Origin: Branchiostoma belcheri
Lineage: Eukaryota; Chordata; Leptocardii; Amphioxiformes; Branchiostomatidae
Direction: 5' to 3'
Assembly: GCF_001625305.1 (NCBI RefSeq)
Contig: NW_017802379.1
Coordinates: 8,628,489-8,692,488, forward strand
Length of the DNA stretch: 64,000 nucleotides
Below are positions 1 to 11,589 of this stretch, in pieces. Within the stretch, counting starts at the first letter, position 1. Every line of letters starts with the position of its first letter. A program made the translations under genes and the position numbers. A model generated the notes under the pieces. That model ran no database searches, was not told where the DNA came from, and saw only the letters and a program-made list of their open reading frames with translations.

Positions 1-915
1 TGCCCCCCACTGGATTGTCAGAATGCAGGATTATTCAGCAGCATGTAAATATATGTAGATTTTCATGGTTTTTTTGGGGGGAGGGGGGGCTTAAGGAAAA
101 GGCTTAGTCTAGTACTGTAACAGTTGTACATTTTGGCACAAGAGTCAAATCTCATTCTGTCTGTATGTTTGCTTGTGTTTCCTTAATCTAACTCACAGGA
201 AGTTAGGTCAAAGGTTCCAGAAAAGATTCGTTTCTTGTCTTGTTTAGGAAAATGCAGCAAGAAATTCGCAATTATGAAAATTTACAAATTGAAAAGTCCT
301 AAATCTTTTACGAGATCTTTGATTCATGTCATTCAAAAACTCACATTTTGGAAGCAGCATACATGTACAATGTAGCTTAACTGAATATTCTAGGTGTATT
401 GTATGTATTCGTATCATTTTATGTATTATTCATGTAGCTGGATATACATGTAGCATGGTAAAAATGGACATCGCGACACAAAAAGTCTAGAAATAGTAGA
501 ATGACTACCGCGAAATCGTGACACAGCAAAAATTAAATGTGTTTTTTTTTCTACAGTACTGTTAACAGTTTTATTTGTACGAAACATCCTTTTCCACTCC
601 TGCATTAAAATTAAACCCCTGTGAAAATAAATTGATTTACAGTAGCACAGAAGCTAGAACATGCAACGTGACACTTCAAGCTAATGAGTCCTGTTTGCTA
701 ATGAACAAAATCCTGTTTAATAATTAACAAAAGCTTGTTTCCCAGCCACCAAGTTTGTTACAGAAACCCACAGTACCTACATTTCACAAAACCTTCACCT
801 TAAAATTTAATAAAGCTTGCACAAAAAAATAAAACTGACATGAATAATTTACAATGACGTCTAAATTCCGTGAGCCCGAAATGGCGTACGTGTTACAATA
901 TCGCAGGTCAAATTG
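1..915. other. AT-rich sequence, no gene seen
   Basis: Intronic or intergenic AT-rich DNA with a T-run/G-run at 70-90. No exon with conserved coding character and no repeat that I can match elsewhere in the window. Confidence 0.5.
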
Positions 916-1288
916 CAGGGCTCAAAATACATGTACTGGGTGCATGTGCACCTTAGTGCACCCAAAATTGGAACTGTGCACCCAATTTTTTTCTGTGGGT
1001 GCACCGGTGCACCCAAATATTTATTTATTTAATTTGTACATATCAACTGTATAATAGTATGCAGGATATTGTTGGCGTCTAAGTGTCAGAAAATAATAAA
1101 ATCTTTGTTGAAGTACTTGTTTGAGATTGGAGTTAGCTCCCATTTCAGATTCAAGCTCAGAAGAGGAGCAGTAAGACCTGTAATTAGGTTTTGTTTTATT
1201 TGGTGCACCCCCAAAATTTTTTGTGCGCCTAATTTTTTAGGTTGGGTGCACCAATGCACCTATTCCCAAAAATGAATTTCGAGCCCTG
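916..1288. mobile_element. hAT-like MITE with CAGGGCT ends, copy 1
   Basis: Begins CAGGGCTCAAAAT and ends ATTTCGAGCCCTG, an inverted terminal repeat of the CAGGG type common in hAT elements. Just inside are palindromic GGGTGCATGTGCACC / GGTGCACC motifs at both ends. A second copy lies at 14451-14798. The flanking 8-mers here (908-915 and 1289-1296) do not match, so this copy is old or its end is off by a few bases. Confidence 0.65.
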
Positions 1289-1869
1289 CTATCTGTGATT
1301 ATAAAAATGGCTACCTGTTCAACGCTCTGTGTCTAATGTTGCGAAACAGTGTGTACATATGTTAATGATGTTTGCCTAAGGGGAGGTGTGTAGCAAGATT
1401 AGTTCAGACTTTTGTTTTGTCTTTGGCCATTCACGTGAAGAAAAATGGGAGTGACGTGCAGTATTGTTATCCCCCATGCCTAGAGCACATGGACAGGGGA
1501 TGAATAGGGATCATCTCAAAACTTTGTGATGTTTTGTTGTGATGACCTTTGCTTAGGGTAACCCTGAGCAATGCAACTGACCTTTGTAATTATTTATGGA
1601 TCATTTGCATTGAAAGTACATGTTTATTTTGGGAAAGAACTTGACCTACCCACAGTCTAAAATATCATCACAATCCATCCAAAAAACAATCTTTTACAAA
1701 GTTCAAAATGAAATCTCCACAGTAGCTAGTTAGCCTTTGAAAATTGAGTCTCTGAACTATTTTAGTGTAGTGAAGAACTAATCTTGTTTTGAGTAAGATT
1801 TATTGTAAAAAAATGATCTTGTTTTGAGTAAGAGTTAGTGTGATGAGATGGTCCCCATTCCCTTTTGTG

Positions 1870-1959
1870 GCCATTGTTTTGCCGGGAGGCACGACTGCAC
1901 GGAAGGGCTGTCACTACTCAGAACCCGGCTTTTAAACGCACCGCACGGACAGGGAAATA
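1870..1959 (+). promoter_or_regulatory. GC-rich patch upstream of ATG 1960: possible internal promoter
   Basis: A short GC/CpG-enriched stretch in AT-rich DNA directly before the candidate first exon, with a weak TTTAAAC at 1931-1937. A perfect E-box, CACGTG, lies at 1432-1437 about 520 bp upstream. It is a single E-box, not the paired 5-bp-spaced carbohydrate response element. Promoter function is inference. Confidence 0.3.
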
Positions 1960-2047
1960 ATGTTGGCCATGGCCAGGGACGTTAGCGAACTCTGCTATGC
2001 CATCAAAGGCTTGGACGTTCTGCAGAAAAATTCAGTGGGGCTCACAG
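1960..2047 (+). CDS. Candidate alternative first coding exon of the Mondo-type gene
   Basis: ATG at 1960 opens a 29-codon frame starting MLAMARDVSELCYAIKG and ending ...VGLT plus one base at a strong donor (ACAG/gtgagt at 2048). Phase 1 matches the acceptor at 5279, so the frame continues into the next exon. An in-frame TAA lies upstream at 1933-1935. The only AG between them (1951-1952) has no pyrimidine tract, so a first exon fits better than an internal one. The stretch 1870-2000 is GC- and CpG-rich compared with its AT-rich surroundings, as at a promoter. Vertebrate ChREBP has a second promoter giving a short isoform (known for the family); equivalence here is inference. If used, this start gives a product of 387 residues without the N-terminal Mondo conserved regions. 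It could instead be an internal exon of a longer gene, or a chance open frame with a good donor. Confidence 0.5.
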
Positions 2048-3041
2048 GTGAGTCGTGGTTAGCAGGGGTTTAGATCAAGTGTGCATTTTCCAGATGAAAT
2101 GTAACAACGTTGTGATTACGTCCCGATCACCTTGCTCTGTGTGTGGAAGGTCAAACGCATTTACAGGGTAGATTTGTCCTCTAGATTTGCATTTAGACCT
2201 GTGCATGTAAATGTGTGTTAAGCTTACTGTCATGTAATTTGCCTTCTAGTATTAGTCGTAATAATATATGTAAAATCTTAACTGAGTGCTTGGAAATGTT
2301 TTGAAAAATCCCAAGATTCCTTGTGAATTTGTAACTTCACATTTGCTGATTTTGTAATATCTGAGCCATGATAGGATTTAAACATACAGGCTGTGCTAAT
2401 TTTAGTAATCATAATAATGATTTTGAGTCTTTCGTATGAGGAAGAAAAATGACAAAATTCTGCCTTCAACTGTATTGTGCTAGTCACTATGTGCCACCGT
2501 CTAAGGAATAAATAAACATTGCATGAATAGAAATTCCTCCATTGTGGTCTTAGTTGTATTGAAGTGTAGCCGGTTGAGCAAATATGGCCCTCGGTACTAG
2601 AGCAGTTAATCCTTCCAGTACCGAACCGTCTTAGTAAAGATAGGTTATACTAACTTCTTATACAAATACTGTTGAATGGGCTGGAACCATCTTTTCTTTC
2701 TCCACACTAAAATAACTGTGAAACTGGTTTTAAATCTGTATGTGTCAAGAGTACAGAAAAAATATACTGTAAATCATGAAACATTTTCTCATCATGACAC
2801 TGAAAATATGTCTTTCTTGTATGACTTAACTGCACTACAGAATTGTTTTACCTGCAAAGTTAAAATGACCATGAAAACCTCTGTTCCCTCGAAATAAAAC
2901 CACTGAAATAGTGTAATGATTTGCAGTACTTGCAGTGTATGTAAACAGTGTGACAAGAAAAAATATACGAACACAAAAAGTACTTGAGATTTTGTGGTCA
3001 TAGTCGTCTTGTGGCCATTTAAGATTTATGAGTTGATCCTA

Positions 3042-3421
3042 GGCCACACCAATTTACTTTGTTGGTTCTCGGATTCGCCCTGTCCATTTTTTTCTGATTT
3101 GCAAAAAAGAAAAAGATTTTTAGGTTCTGAATCAACTGCAAAATGCTCAATGAAAGGCATATTTTGGCCCCAACGGTTGAAGACTGTCCTTTTCTTCCTA
3201 GTTGTTAAAGTTTTTCAATGTAATAATGCAACTTCGTTTCATTAAAAGTTCACAATCTATTGTTTTAACTATAAACCAGTCTGGTATGTTCACTTCATGG
3301 CTCATATTGTAAAATTTCCGGCTAACATGGGGTGCTGTGGCCCTTTTTTTTATTTCGCCCTGTTGCTTCATATTTTTTCTGGAAAAAAATCAGAGAAACA
3401 ACAAATTGAATTGGTGTGGCC
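3042..3421. mobile_element. Harbinger-like MITE family A, copy 1
   Basis: GGCCACACCAATTT at the left and its inverted complement AATTGGTGTGGCC at the right, 380 bp apart. The inner motif (CGGATTCGCCCTGTCCAT) is shared with other copies. Flanks are CTA and TTA, an imperfect 3-bp pair. Confidence 0.75.
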
Positions 3422-4059
3422 TTATAATGGTACTCAGTGTACATACAAGACGTTGTTAGATTGAACCTTGAATATGTGAAGGGTTCAAGAGCAAGTCAAG
3501 GATTTTACCAACACGTACCATCTGGTTCTACTGAACCATCCGTTGAAGTTGTCACAAAAATGGTAGATATGTTTGCCATTGACAGCCAGGAAGTTACACT
3601 GTACAAGTTCATGTCAAGGTAACTGGTAAATGTGTACATTGTAACACTTGAAAGTGTAGACTGAGGTCTTTTTGTCACCAAGACAGCCATGAATTTTAGC
3701 ACAGCTTTTGCAGCTAATATCCATTTTGAACCACCTTATGTACATGTTGCTGTACCAGGTAAAACTATTTGATTTTGTATAATTTCTAACTTTATGCAAA
3801 GAGTAGGGGTACTGGATGAACATTTTGTTTTGTTGTTAGCCATTTACAGTGTAGTTTAACAGAAAGAGCTCACTAAACTGGTTGGTTTTTGTTTGAAGTA
3901 AATCGGATGTTGTATTGTGGAGATATTTGCAATTTAAGTCTTATTTTGGGGACTTCGTGGTTACAAACTCTGTAAAAAACTCCATTTTTATCATTTTTCA
4001 ATAATAAAAAGGATCACTATACAACTACTGCTAACATTTCATGATTTACAGTAAAGAAC

Positions 4060-4159
4060 AGCCTGGGTACCATCCGATTTGCTTTTTTTTATCTGCCCAT
4101 GTTTCGAAATATTTTTTCTGAAAAAATCTAAGAACCAACAAATTAAATTGGTGTGGCCT
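4060..4159. mobile_element. Chimeric fragment: TAGCCTGGG foldback arm joined to Harbinger-A right end
   Basis: AGCCTGGGTACCATCC (as in the elements at 18295 and 44092) without its partner arm, running into the right end of family A (AATTGGTGTGGCC at about 4147-4159). Probably a deletion or recombination remnant. Confidence 0.5.
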
Positions 4160-4901
4160 AAGGTTAAACCAAACCATAATTTCCTACATATAAGCTATCT
4201 GGAAAATATCAATAGCACCTGGTGAGGTCATAATCAATTTTTCCACTGTTATGTAAGGTGACACCACACAGATGTTGCTAAGTACACAGTGTGGTAAAGC
4301 CACCCCCTGGCAATGGTTAATTGATTTCTAATGTTACTAAATTAGCGTGGCCAAGGTGGCACCAGTCCGTTGGCTGTTGTTCTGTGATCACCCTTTTGTC
4401 CCTGTGCTAAATGGAACGAACCTATTCGAATTCCTTAATTCGATCAAAATTAAGTTAGTGGCTTGTGTGATGAGTCAGTCATCTCTGTCAGGTTCACAGT
4501 AGGCATAATTCATAGACAAAAAAAACTCTTTAGCCAGGGCAATGTTTTACTCACTTCCTAATACATGTAGTAAGTAGAATTGATTTTTTTAAACGAGCAC
4601 TCAATGATTTCATATCTGAAATATTTAGAGTTTTTGTAGATTTTGTATGAATTTTAATTGTGACTTTCTTGCTGATTTTGTATATTTTTCCAGTGCCTCA
4701 CATAATCCTTGAATTTAGCAAAAATTGGAAGACAGGAAATGAAATATCCTTTTCTGGGACCTTTGAGCTACATGTAACTTCCTGTTAGTAGTTTGATTTG
4801 AATAGAACTTTGATTTAAGTTTGATATGATTTATTTACTTAGGAACACAATGAGAAGACAGGAAAGGTGATATCCTTTTATGGGACCTTTGAGCTAACTT
4901 C

Positions 4902-5258
4902 TGTATCTGTATAGCCGGTATAACCGCCCTTTGGCATAACACACCAGCTTCGCAGGCACGCGGCGCGGCGGCAGCTGGGTACATTACACCGATCGACTTG
5001 TTACACCTAACCCTTGAATAGCTAACTCTAGACATTGTTTAAAGCTATCTAATAACAATGCCCGTACTGTACTTGGTGATAGCGAGTCCCACTCTGCGAT
5101 AGTTCTAGGAAAGAATGAATTCTTGAACACCTCAATACTTGGTTGATAACTCTGGTACTTGAATGCATGGCTATTTCTTGTTCTCTTCTGGGCTGGTATT
5201 AGGTACTTAGTAGTTGGGACGTCCAGCAGTTTATTAGTCATTTTGTACATCATTAACT
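4902..5258 (-). mobile_element. CR1-like LINE 3' end (GATACA-tail family), truncated
   Basis: Minus-strand frame ending in ...GLGVTSRSV, with NSHAFKYQSYQP and VFKNSFFPRTIAEWDSL. This is the C-terminal tail of a non-LTR reverse transcriptase, followed by the conserved GC-rich 3' UTR (CTGCCGCCGCGCCGCG ... CGGTTATACCGG) and a GATACA-type tail. 5'-truncated. The truncation point lies about 20 bp before the exon at 5279. Confidence 0.85.
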
Positions 5259-5278
5259 TCCTATCTTTTTTTCCGCAG

Positions 5279-5457
5279 GAGCGTTTACCACCCAGGGTAT
5301 CCAGCCATGTACATCAGCCGGGACTTCCACCATGTCCAACCAAGTGTACCTTACCTCGTCCGCCATCAAACCCGACACTTCTCTACTCAACACTGTGGTC
5401 ACTCCCTCCACAACACAGGGCTTCGTCCTGGCTGCAAACCCCTCACAACTCGCACAG
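5279..5457 (+). CDS. Mondo-type factor, exon encoding Ser/Thr-rich linker
   Basis: The acceptor (pyrimidine run then ccgcag, ending 5278) and donor (CAG/gtaggt at 5458) frame a 179-nt exon, entered in phase 1 and left in phase 0. The product is polar and Ser/Thr/Pro-rich, with a segment reading SNQVYLTSSAIKPDTSLLNT. This resembles the low-complexity linker between the N-terminal regulatory part and the bHLH of MondoA/ChREBP. No domain is recognisable on its own. The call rests on phase continuity with downstream exons. An antisense LINE 3' fragment lies directly upstream and stops about 20 bp before the acceptor. Confidence 0.75.
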
Positions 5458-5474
5458 GTAGGTTTGTTTGTTTG

Positions 5475-5800
5475 TTACCTTCATGAAAAATGGAGGTATT
5501 GTTTTGGTGTGTCTGTGTGTGTGTCTGTCTGTGTGTTTGTGTTTCTGCACATTTGTAGCCAGCATAATTCTTGAACCTTTGGATGGATTGTAATGATATT
5601 TGGTATGTGGGTAGGTGTTGGGTAGGCAAAGGTCATGATCAATTTTGGGCCTCCTGGTGGCTGACCTTGGTACTGCAGCAGAACTTCCGGTTTTTGTATC
5701 TTTTGTCCTGGACATGCTAGTATGATCTTGATTTTTGAGTGGTGGATAGCTTTTCCTGCCAGTAGTAAGTGGTGTGGGTTTGATCCCCCTAGCAGCTTGT
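5475..5800. repeat. Dispersed repeat E (CTTCATGAAAAATGGAGG type), copy 1
   Basis: Contains AAAATGGAGGTATTGTTTTGG, TTTGGTATGTGGGTAGGTGTTG, a GGTGGCTGACCTTGGTACTGCAGCA core and GGTGTGGGTTTGATCCCCCTAG at the end. Related copies lie at 6056-6345 and 17632-17915. No coding potential; transposon class not recognised. Confidence 0.6.
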
Positions 5801-5852
5801 TACCTGCATAAAAAAAAGTGGTACATGTATTATTTTTAGGGTCTCTGTACAC

Positions 5853-6058
5853 TGTAATTCAGTTTATGTTCATGGTAGCAAAAGTTCATGGTCTGAGAAA
5901 AATCGACATGTTCACGGAACTATATATTTACGGTGGCAACAGGAGCAGGACAAAGAAAGTCCAGGAATTATTTGTTAACTGTAACTGTCACTTCTGTACC
6001 GTGAAAACAGTGAAGTTCACAACATAACAGTACAGTGAAAAATTCAGGAATTACAGTA
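5853..6058. mobile_element. Short TIR element (ACTGTAATTC ends), copy 1
   Basis: CACTGTAATTCAG at the left and GGAATTACAGTA at the right, with repeated TTCATGG/TTCACGG motifs inside. Two further units sit side by side at 57107-57490. Confidence 0.55.
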
Positions 6059-6345
6059 TCTGTCTGTCTGTAGGTCTGTGTTTCCACATGGTCAGCGTAA
6101 AAGAAGACCTTTATGGATTTTGAATGACAAAGGTGAAGATCAAATGTTGGCCTCCTGCTGGCTGACTTTGAATTTTGATACTGCAGCAGAACTTCAGGGC
6201 TTTTGTATCTTTTGTTAAAAGTTTCAAGTTAAAAGACACTTTATAGTTGTAATTTTTTGTTGTTGCAGATAGCTTTACAATACATGTTTGACTCCGAAAC
6301 AAGTGGTGTGGGTTTGGTCCCCCTAGTAACTTGTTTGTCATGCAT
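6056..6345. repeat. Dispersed repeat E, copy 2
   Basis: Shares the GCTGACTTTG...ACTGCAGCAGAACTTC core and the GGTGTGGGTTTGGTCCCCCTAG end with the copy at 5475-5800; the left part is degenerate. Confidence 0.55.
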
Positions 6346-6439
6346 AACTGCCTTTTGGGCACAGCACACCAGTTTTGTACTACATGTAGGTACAAGATTT
6401 GTAAGACCAGACTGTAAAGTTTGAAACACTCATTAGGAA

Positions 6440-6600
6440 GGACTCTTTTTGATTTGGTAAGTGCAGTAAGATCTTTATAGTACTACCTACCTACCTACCT
6501 AGTCCCATGACCATTGTACAGTAAGATCTTTAACATGCTCAAGGTTTGGCCTTCTTCTAACACAGGACCACAAGAATGCAATTATTTGGGCCAGACTTTT
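6440..6600 (-). mobile_element. Degenerate Nin-like SINE core
   Basis: Minus-strand sequence resembling the core of the copy at 7135-7480 (GATCTTTAACATGCTCAAGG...CACAGGACC on the plus strand). Strongly diverged, no intact tRNA head. Confidence 0.4.
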
Positions 6601-7134
6601 TTTTTATTTTTACTTCAGGTATTCTATTGTCCCTCATCACAGATTAGATTCCTTGGCTTTAGGCCCTCTGATTGGTCAGGAATGAACCAATCGCATCACA
6701 CCTCATCTCATTAGCATAATAAATGAGGCAGAAAGGGTCACAGAGGGGTGAAGATGCTAGTAGTCATCACTTTTACTTCATTGCTGTGTCATTTTTTTGG
6801 GTCATCTTACTTCTGCCCCAAGTTTTCTCATTGTTCAACCATCCAAGTCTATCTCTAAGACAGTTGGGAATGGGCCATGTGCCATCTAAGTCAGAATCTG
6901 AGTTCTTAGCTGGTAAAACTGGTAATAGAAGGCTTCTGCATGCAGAGTTGGTAAGTACATAATAATTATTACACTGTTTACAGTACATTGTTAGAACAAT
7001 TAGGCAGTCAACCATATACATTGTACATATTGTATATACACGTGTACATCTACAGTACTGACCTGGTATACTGTTTTGGATATAAAGCTGTGCTTGTTGT
7101 TATACGTTTTTAAAGGTTAAGTGCAATACATGTA

Positions 7135-7480
7135 GCTGTGGATGTCAACCTTAAATAGAGATGACACTGGTAGTAGGGAAGATTTGGTCCACTCACACTA
7201 TGAAAGACCCCTACTCTTTTTGATAAGTGTGGTGGGATCTTTAATGTGCTCGAGGTGTGGCTCTCCTCAAACATGGGACCTCAGCTTTAGGTCCTATCTG
7301 AGAAAACAAAGCTATAAGTACTCATTTTTACCTGAGTCAAGCAAGGAAATAAGTGTCATTAGTACACTTCTCAATGGCATAACATTGAGGAGTGCTAAGG
7401 ATTCGAACCCAGAACCTTCAGATTCTGAGTCAACAATCCTGAACACAAAATTGCCTTGTTGCCACCAACCCAACTCTGTT
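7135..7480 (-). mobile_element. tRNA-derived SINE with Nin-like central domain
   Basis: On the minus strand a B-box-like GGGTTCGAATCC is followed by GATAGGACCTAAAGCTGAGG, then TCCCATGTTTG, AGCCACACC and CACATTAAAGATCCC. The copy at 38424-38718 keeps the same order (GATAGGACGTTAAATGGAGG, TCCCGTGTTTG, AGCCACACC, CACGTTAAA). That order matches the deeply conserved animal Nin SINE domain as I recall it. Lies in the 5458-10715 intron. Confidence 0.65.
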
Positions 7481-7630
7481 TACTCTATACTTTCTCAGTA
7501 GTAGTGTACATGTGTATATAGCCTCAAGGCTACAACATGTACAAGCAGATGTTCTGGTTTCTGGGGCAAATAAGGTTCCTTACCTTTCACCATACTTTAG
7601 TCTGTTCAGACAATGAACCAATTGTGCAAA

Positions 7631-8765
7631 CGGCTATTCCGAGATCAGGGTGCGCCAATGGCATCGTGCATCGTTATGTCAATCTTACTCTGTATTTATC
7701 GCATTCTGTTGACATTTATCAAACTTGTTATACTAGTACAGTTATTTTCCAGACAATCAGGAAGAGATTTGGTGTTAAGATGTTTAAAACTTATGCTATG
7801 GCCAATTTAAGACCAGAAATTGGCATAAAATCTACGTTATGCTGTTGCACTTGAAAAATGCCAGTTTTTGAAATATGCTTTTAAGTAATTTGGGAACAAA
7901 AAAATGGAATGAAAAGATTTGCAATATGTTCAGACATGCTCAGTCTGATATGTTTTGCAAAAAACCTGATGATGATTGGAAATTTCTCTTTTCTAGAGCG
8001 CATTTATCAATATGTTGTACACGTTATGTAAAATTCATAAATTAACACATTGCAATTAACTTATCTCCCTGTACTAAAAAGGATAGTGATAGAATTGGCC
8101 ATTTTGCATGTTATGCAAGGTACATCCATATATGACACAAAACATGTGTTTTTATGTTGTCTTGTCCTTTGGTTAATATGGCTGATGGCTTACAGTTACC
8201 TGTCTTTTTTGTCCGAGAAAATGTGTAGTGTCCGTTGCTCGGTAATAACTTGAAATAGAAAAGCTGCGGGTGCATATGATTTCAGGTTTTGAAACAGCTG
8301 AAGATGCTGACTTAAAACACAGTAGCTATTTCAGTCTATTGCTGTAATTATTTGAAATAATGTCAAAAAACCTCAAGGGTGTAGTGTCCGTTGCCATGTA
8401 GTGTCCGTTGCCAAGTATACCATATTAGGTACATTAATTACGTTTTGTTGCAACTTTGAAGTAATTTTGTCATTTATGTTATTTCTGTAGCATTTTGTCA
8501 ACCCCTAAATGACAGGTCTTGCAAGATTTGGTGTTCTTGTCATGTACTTAGCCGTAGTGTCCGTTGCCGGCCACATCTGAAATGAGTGGGCTAAGTTTGG
8601 ATAGAGCACAACTTTTGAACTAAACGTCTCTATCCAAAAATTTAAAAAGTGCAATGTATGGCAACACCTCTAGTGTGACTTTCTGCACTGAAAGTAGAAA
8701 AATATAAAACTTGAAAAATTGGCCCAAGTGCAACCCTTTGGCGCACCCTGATCTCGGAATAGCCG
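7631..8765. mobile_element. Non-autonomous 1.1-kb TIR transposon with four internal 14-mers
   Basis: Left end CGGCTATTCCGAGATCAGGG followed by TGCGCCAA; right end is the exact inverted complement (TTGGCGCACCC then TGATCTCGGAATAGCCG). No transposase-like frame inside. GTAGTGTCCGTTGC occurs at about 8225, 8381, 8398 and 8554. Flanks show only a short AAA match, so the superfamily is not assigned. Confidence 0.8.
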
Positions 8766-10715
8766 AAAGAAAAATAGGTTGAAAAGAATGAACAGTTCTA
8801 ATAGACTACTGTACACTGTCTTTATGTTTTTCTCGCCATCAAATTTATGAATTATAATAGAAGAAGAATTGGGGAGTTAAGGAAATGGTAAAATCACAAA
8901 GTAGGACAAAAGTTATAACCCAAAGGCCGATTGTAATTATTGTGACGTAATTCTTGTTTACAAACTATACATGATATTCCTTTTTATGGTTAAAATTCAC
9001 CAAAAGAAAACAGCTCCCTATAAAGTATATACATTTTGTAAGATACCTGCCACGGTACATTGTGCAGTGAGCTTTACTCTTATCTAAAAGTTGCCCTCCC
9101 AGTTCATTATTGTGTTTTAAGTCCTGACGTAGTGTGTAATTATGACGTACATTTGTGTACGCTGGGCCGCATATGTCACCAAAAGGTCACCTTAATCATT
9201 TAGAAGACTTCCTCGGCAAGACATGTCTGTTACACAGCACGAAATGGGGGCATTGTTTTTCTTTTTTCATCGGAAAAGAAAGGTTTGTAGTACAGTGTAC
9301 TATGTTTTTCTGAGAATAGTTTTAGATGTGTCCAATACTGTAGTTTTGATATGGTGAGGCCGTGATTGTAGAATTTTGTTTAAAACTCTAAATGTTTTGA
9401 TTTTTCACCTACATTTGTCCTGCCTTTTAACTACCAATTTATTCTCTTGAGCATGGATAAATGTATTTTACAATGTATGTGGCTTCATGTTTTGGTGTCT
9501 GTGATGTTTAAAGCAACGAATACAAGTTGTATTGGTGACTTAGATACATTTAGGTCATGATTTCAATGTAAACCATGACGAGTTGTGAATGATTGTGTCG
9601 TGTGTGGGCATGTGGCAATTGACATTGTTAAGTCAAAGGTTATCCACATTAAGAGCCCTCCCTTAAAACTCAAGGTCTGTTTTGTTTAATCTGTGTGTAT
9701 CTCTTTTTCATTGTTTATTTGTCTCATTCATGTTACTTTCGCTCAGGCTTTGGCAACTTTTGATGTTTGTTTACAACTCAGATATGCTCACAGAAAATGA
9801 TTTAACAAAGGACAAAATGATGTGTTTTCACTGTAAATGTTTATTTTTAAATTTTGAAGTTTTATGTAGTGGAGAAGACTGTAATTCATTATATTATCAT
9901 TGTCTTTTGTCCTTCATATTTTCTTGTCTTCATGTCTGTGTCCAACTTTCTTGTCTTCTTGTCTGTGTTCCCTTCTTCCTGTGTTGTCATCATGCTTGTT
10001 GTGAATAGTCTCCCCAACCAACAACTGCCACCTACCAGGAGAAAGTTAGTACAGTGTTACTACCCTGCAAGTCAATGCATGGCCTTGTCATAACATTAGC
10101 AGAATATCAGCACAGAAAAAAAAAGATATGAAAGACCTTGCAGATGTTATAACTGATGCGATGGCTAATGTTCATTTATAAAACTGAGGCTAGGGAGCTA
10201 AAATTGACAGAATACCTAAAAGAATTACCGGTATCAGAATTCCAAACAGTGTAGTCATGTAGCTTGTTGTTGGGTACAAATGCTTTATTGCAGGTACAAT
10301 TATAGGAGCATTTACATGTAATTCAATACTCACTGTTCAATGCATTTTGTGAAATCTATAACATGGGAATACATGATAATATGACTTTGTATTCAATGCT
10401 TCAAGCTTTTTAACACTGCACATGTACTGCAAAATATTGCTTACCAAAATTTCAGACCAAAATAGTTCTGGTCCTCATTACCAAACAAGAGACAGGGGAC
10501 CATGAAACATTACAATGTACAATGTAGTTGTAGTATTGGCCTGGCCTAACTCAAAATTACAATCAATGGGAATTGTTTTATCATTGCTGATTGACGTACA
10601 TTGTACTAAGTAGCCTTGGCTGGTGAGGTCTGCCCAGATGTGCGTGACAGATGAAATTAGTAGGGACGTGAGCTTGACGGACAGTTGTCATGACGTGGTC
10701 TCTCGTTGTTTCCAG
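8766..10715. other. Intronic sequence, no gene seen
   Basis: AT-rich intron with no conserved coding stretch and no repeat I can pair with another part of the window. Confidence 0.5.
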
Positions 10716-10866
10716 GTTGCCGGGGTAACAGACTTCCAGAGCAGCGTGCTGGTAGCTGCGGCGGCACAGGCCGGTAAGGTCGGGCTACCCGGACTGGCAA
10801 CCGCCACGAAAGTGGAGAGAAAGTCACCCCCAGTGGCATGTAGCACTCCCATCAAGCCAGCATCCA
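10716..10866 (+). CDS. Mondo-type factor, Ala/Ser/Pro-rich linker exon
   Basis: The acceptor tgtttccag (to 10715) and donor TCCA/gtaagt (10867) bound 151 nt, entered in phase 0 and left in phase 1. The translation begins VAGVTDFQSSVLVAAAAQ and ends with a Pro/Ser-rich stretch (STPIKPAS). GC content and codon use differ clearly from the surrounding AT-rich intron, which supports real coding sequence. It belongs to the variable linker ahead of the bHLH domain. Whether further exons lie in the 5.2-kb intron before it cannot be excluded, but the phases join without any. Confidence 0.8.
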
Positions 10867-10922
10867 GTAAGTATCAGTATTCTTAAACTGTCACTATTCC
10901 AGAAAAAGACCATAGTCAATGT

Positions 10923-11109
10923 TAGCCTCCATAGCGTGCCAAAAACTGGGGGTTTGGGGTGTCTTCAGGGTCTTTGGGAGCTTTTATGTGCTATTTTCTG
11001 ATTGCATATAGACAACATAGCGGCCTGGTTGAATTACCCCCGTTTTTTTAATCAGAAAACAGCCGAAGACCACCAAACCCCCAGTTCTATAAGCCTGCTA
11101 CGGAGGCTA
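10923..11109. mobile_element. MULE-like MITE (TAGCCTCC ends), copy in intron
   Basis: Starts TAGCCTCCATAGC, ends ACGGAGGCTA. Flanks AGTCAATGT (10914-10922) and AGTCAATTT (11110-11118) match at 8 of 9 bases. The interior matches the element at 39769-39966 in reverse orientation. 9-bp target duplications are characteristic of Mutator-like elements. Confidence 0.85.
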
Positions 11110-11589
11110 AGTCAATTTAGAAATCCACAAAAGTCATTGACTTGCTACAATTTAGATTCTGATTGCAAGTAACGACCACCTAGTGCCTTTCAACCTGCTG
11201 TATGATTTAATGAATCAGATACAAATGTTACCCATCTAAACTTGAATGTGCTCATAAAACTGATAGTACAGTTAGATTTCGAAGAGTATGCATACTTTCG
11301 GCATAATCGTGCATTTGTGGACCTAAATTTTCAGATTAGATGCACACGTGCATCTACATGTATTCCCAGAAATAGATTTCAAGCCTTTGTATAAAATTCA
11401 AGGTACATGTACTTGACTGTCTTATAGATTGTGGATGTAATTTGCAGTACTTACTACTCATTCACACATGTCAGAGTGGCTCTTCTGTAGCAACAGTGTC
11501 TACCATGTGAGAATGGTACTACACGAACATGTACTAGACAGGTTTATTGATTGTAGAAGTGATGTCAGGGTTGTGTCTGGATGTTTCAG

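Noticed and set aside
1432-1437. Carbohydrate response element near the candidate promoter
   Set aside because: Only one E-box; the second E-box at 5-bp spacing is missing.
3437-3622. Extra Mondo exon in the first intron
   Set aside because: No family similarity, no good acceptor, and phases join without it.
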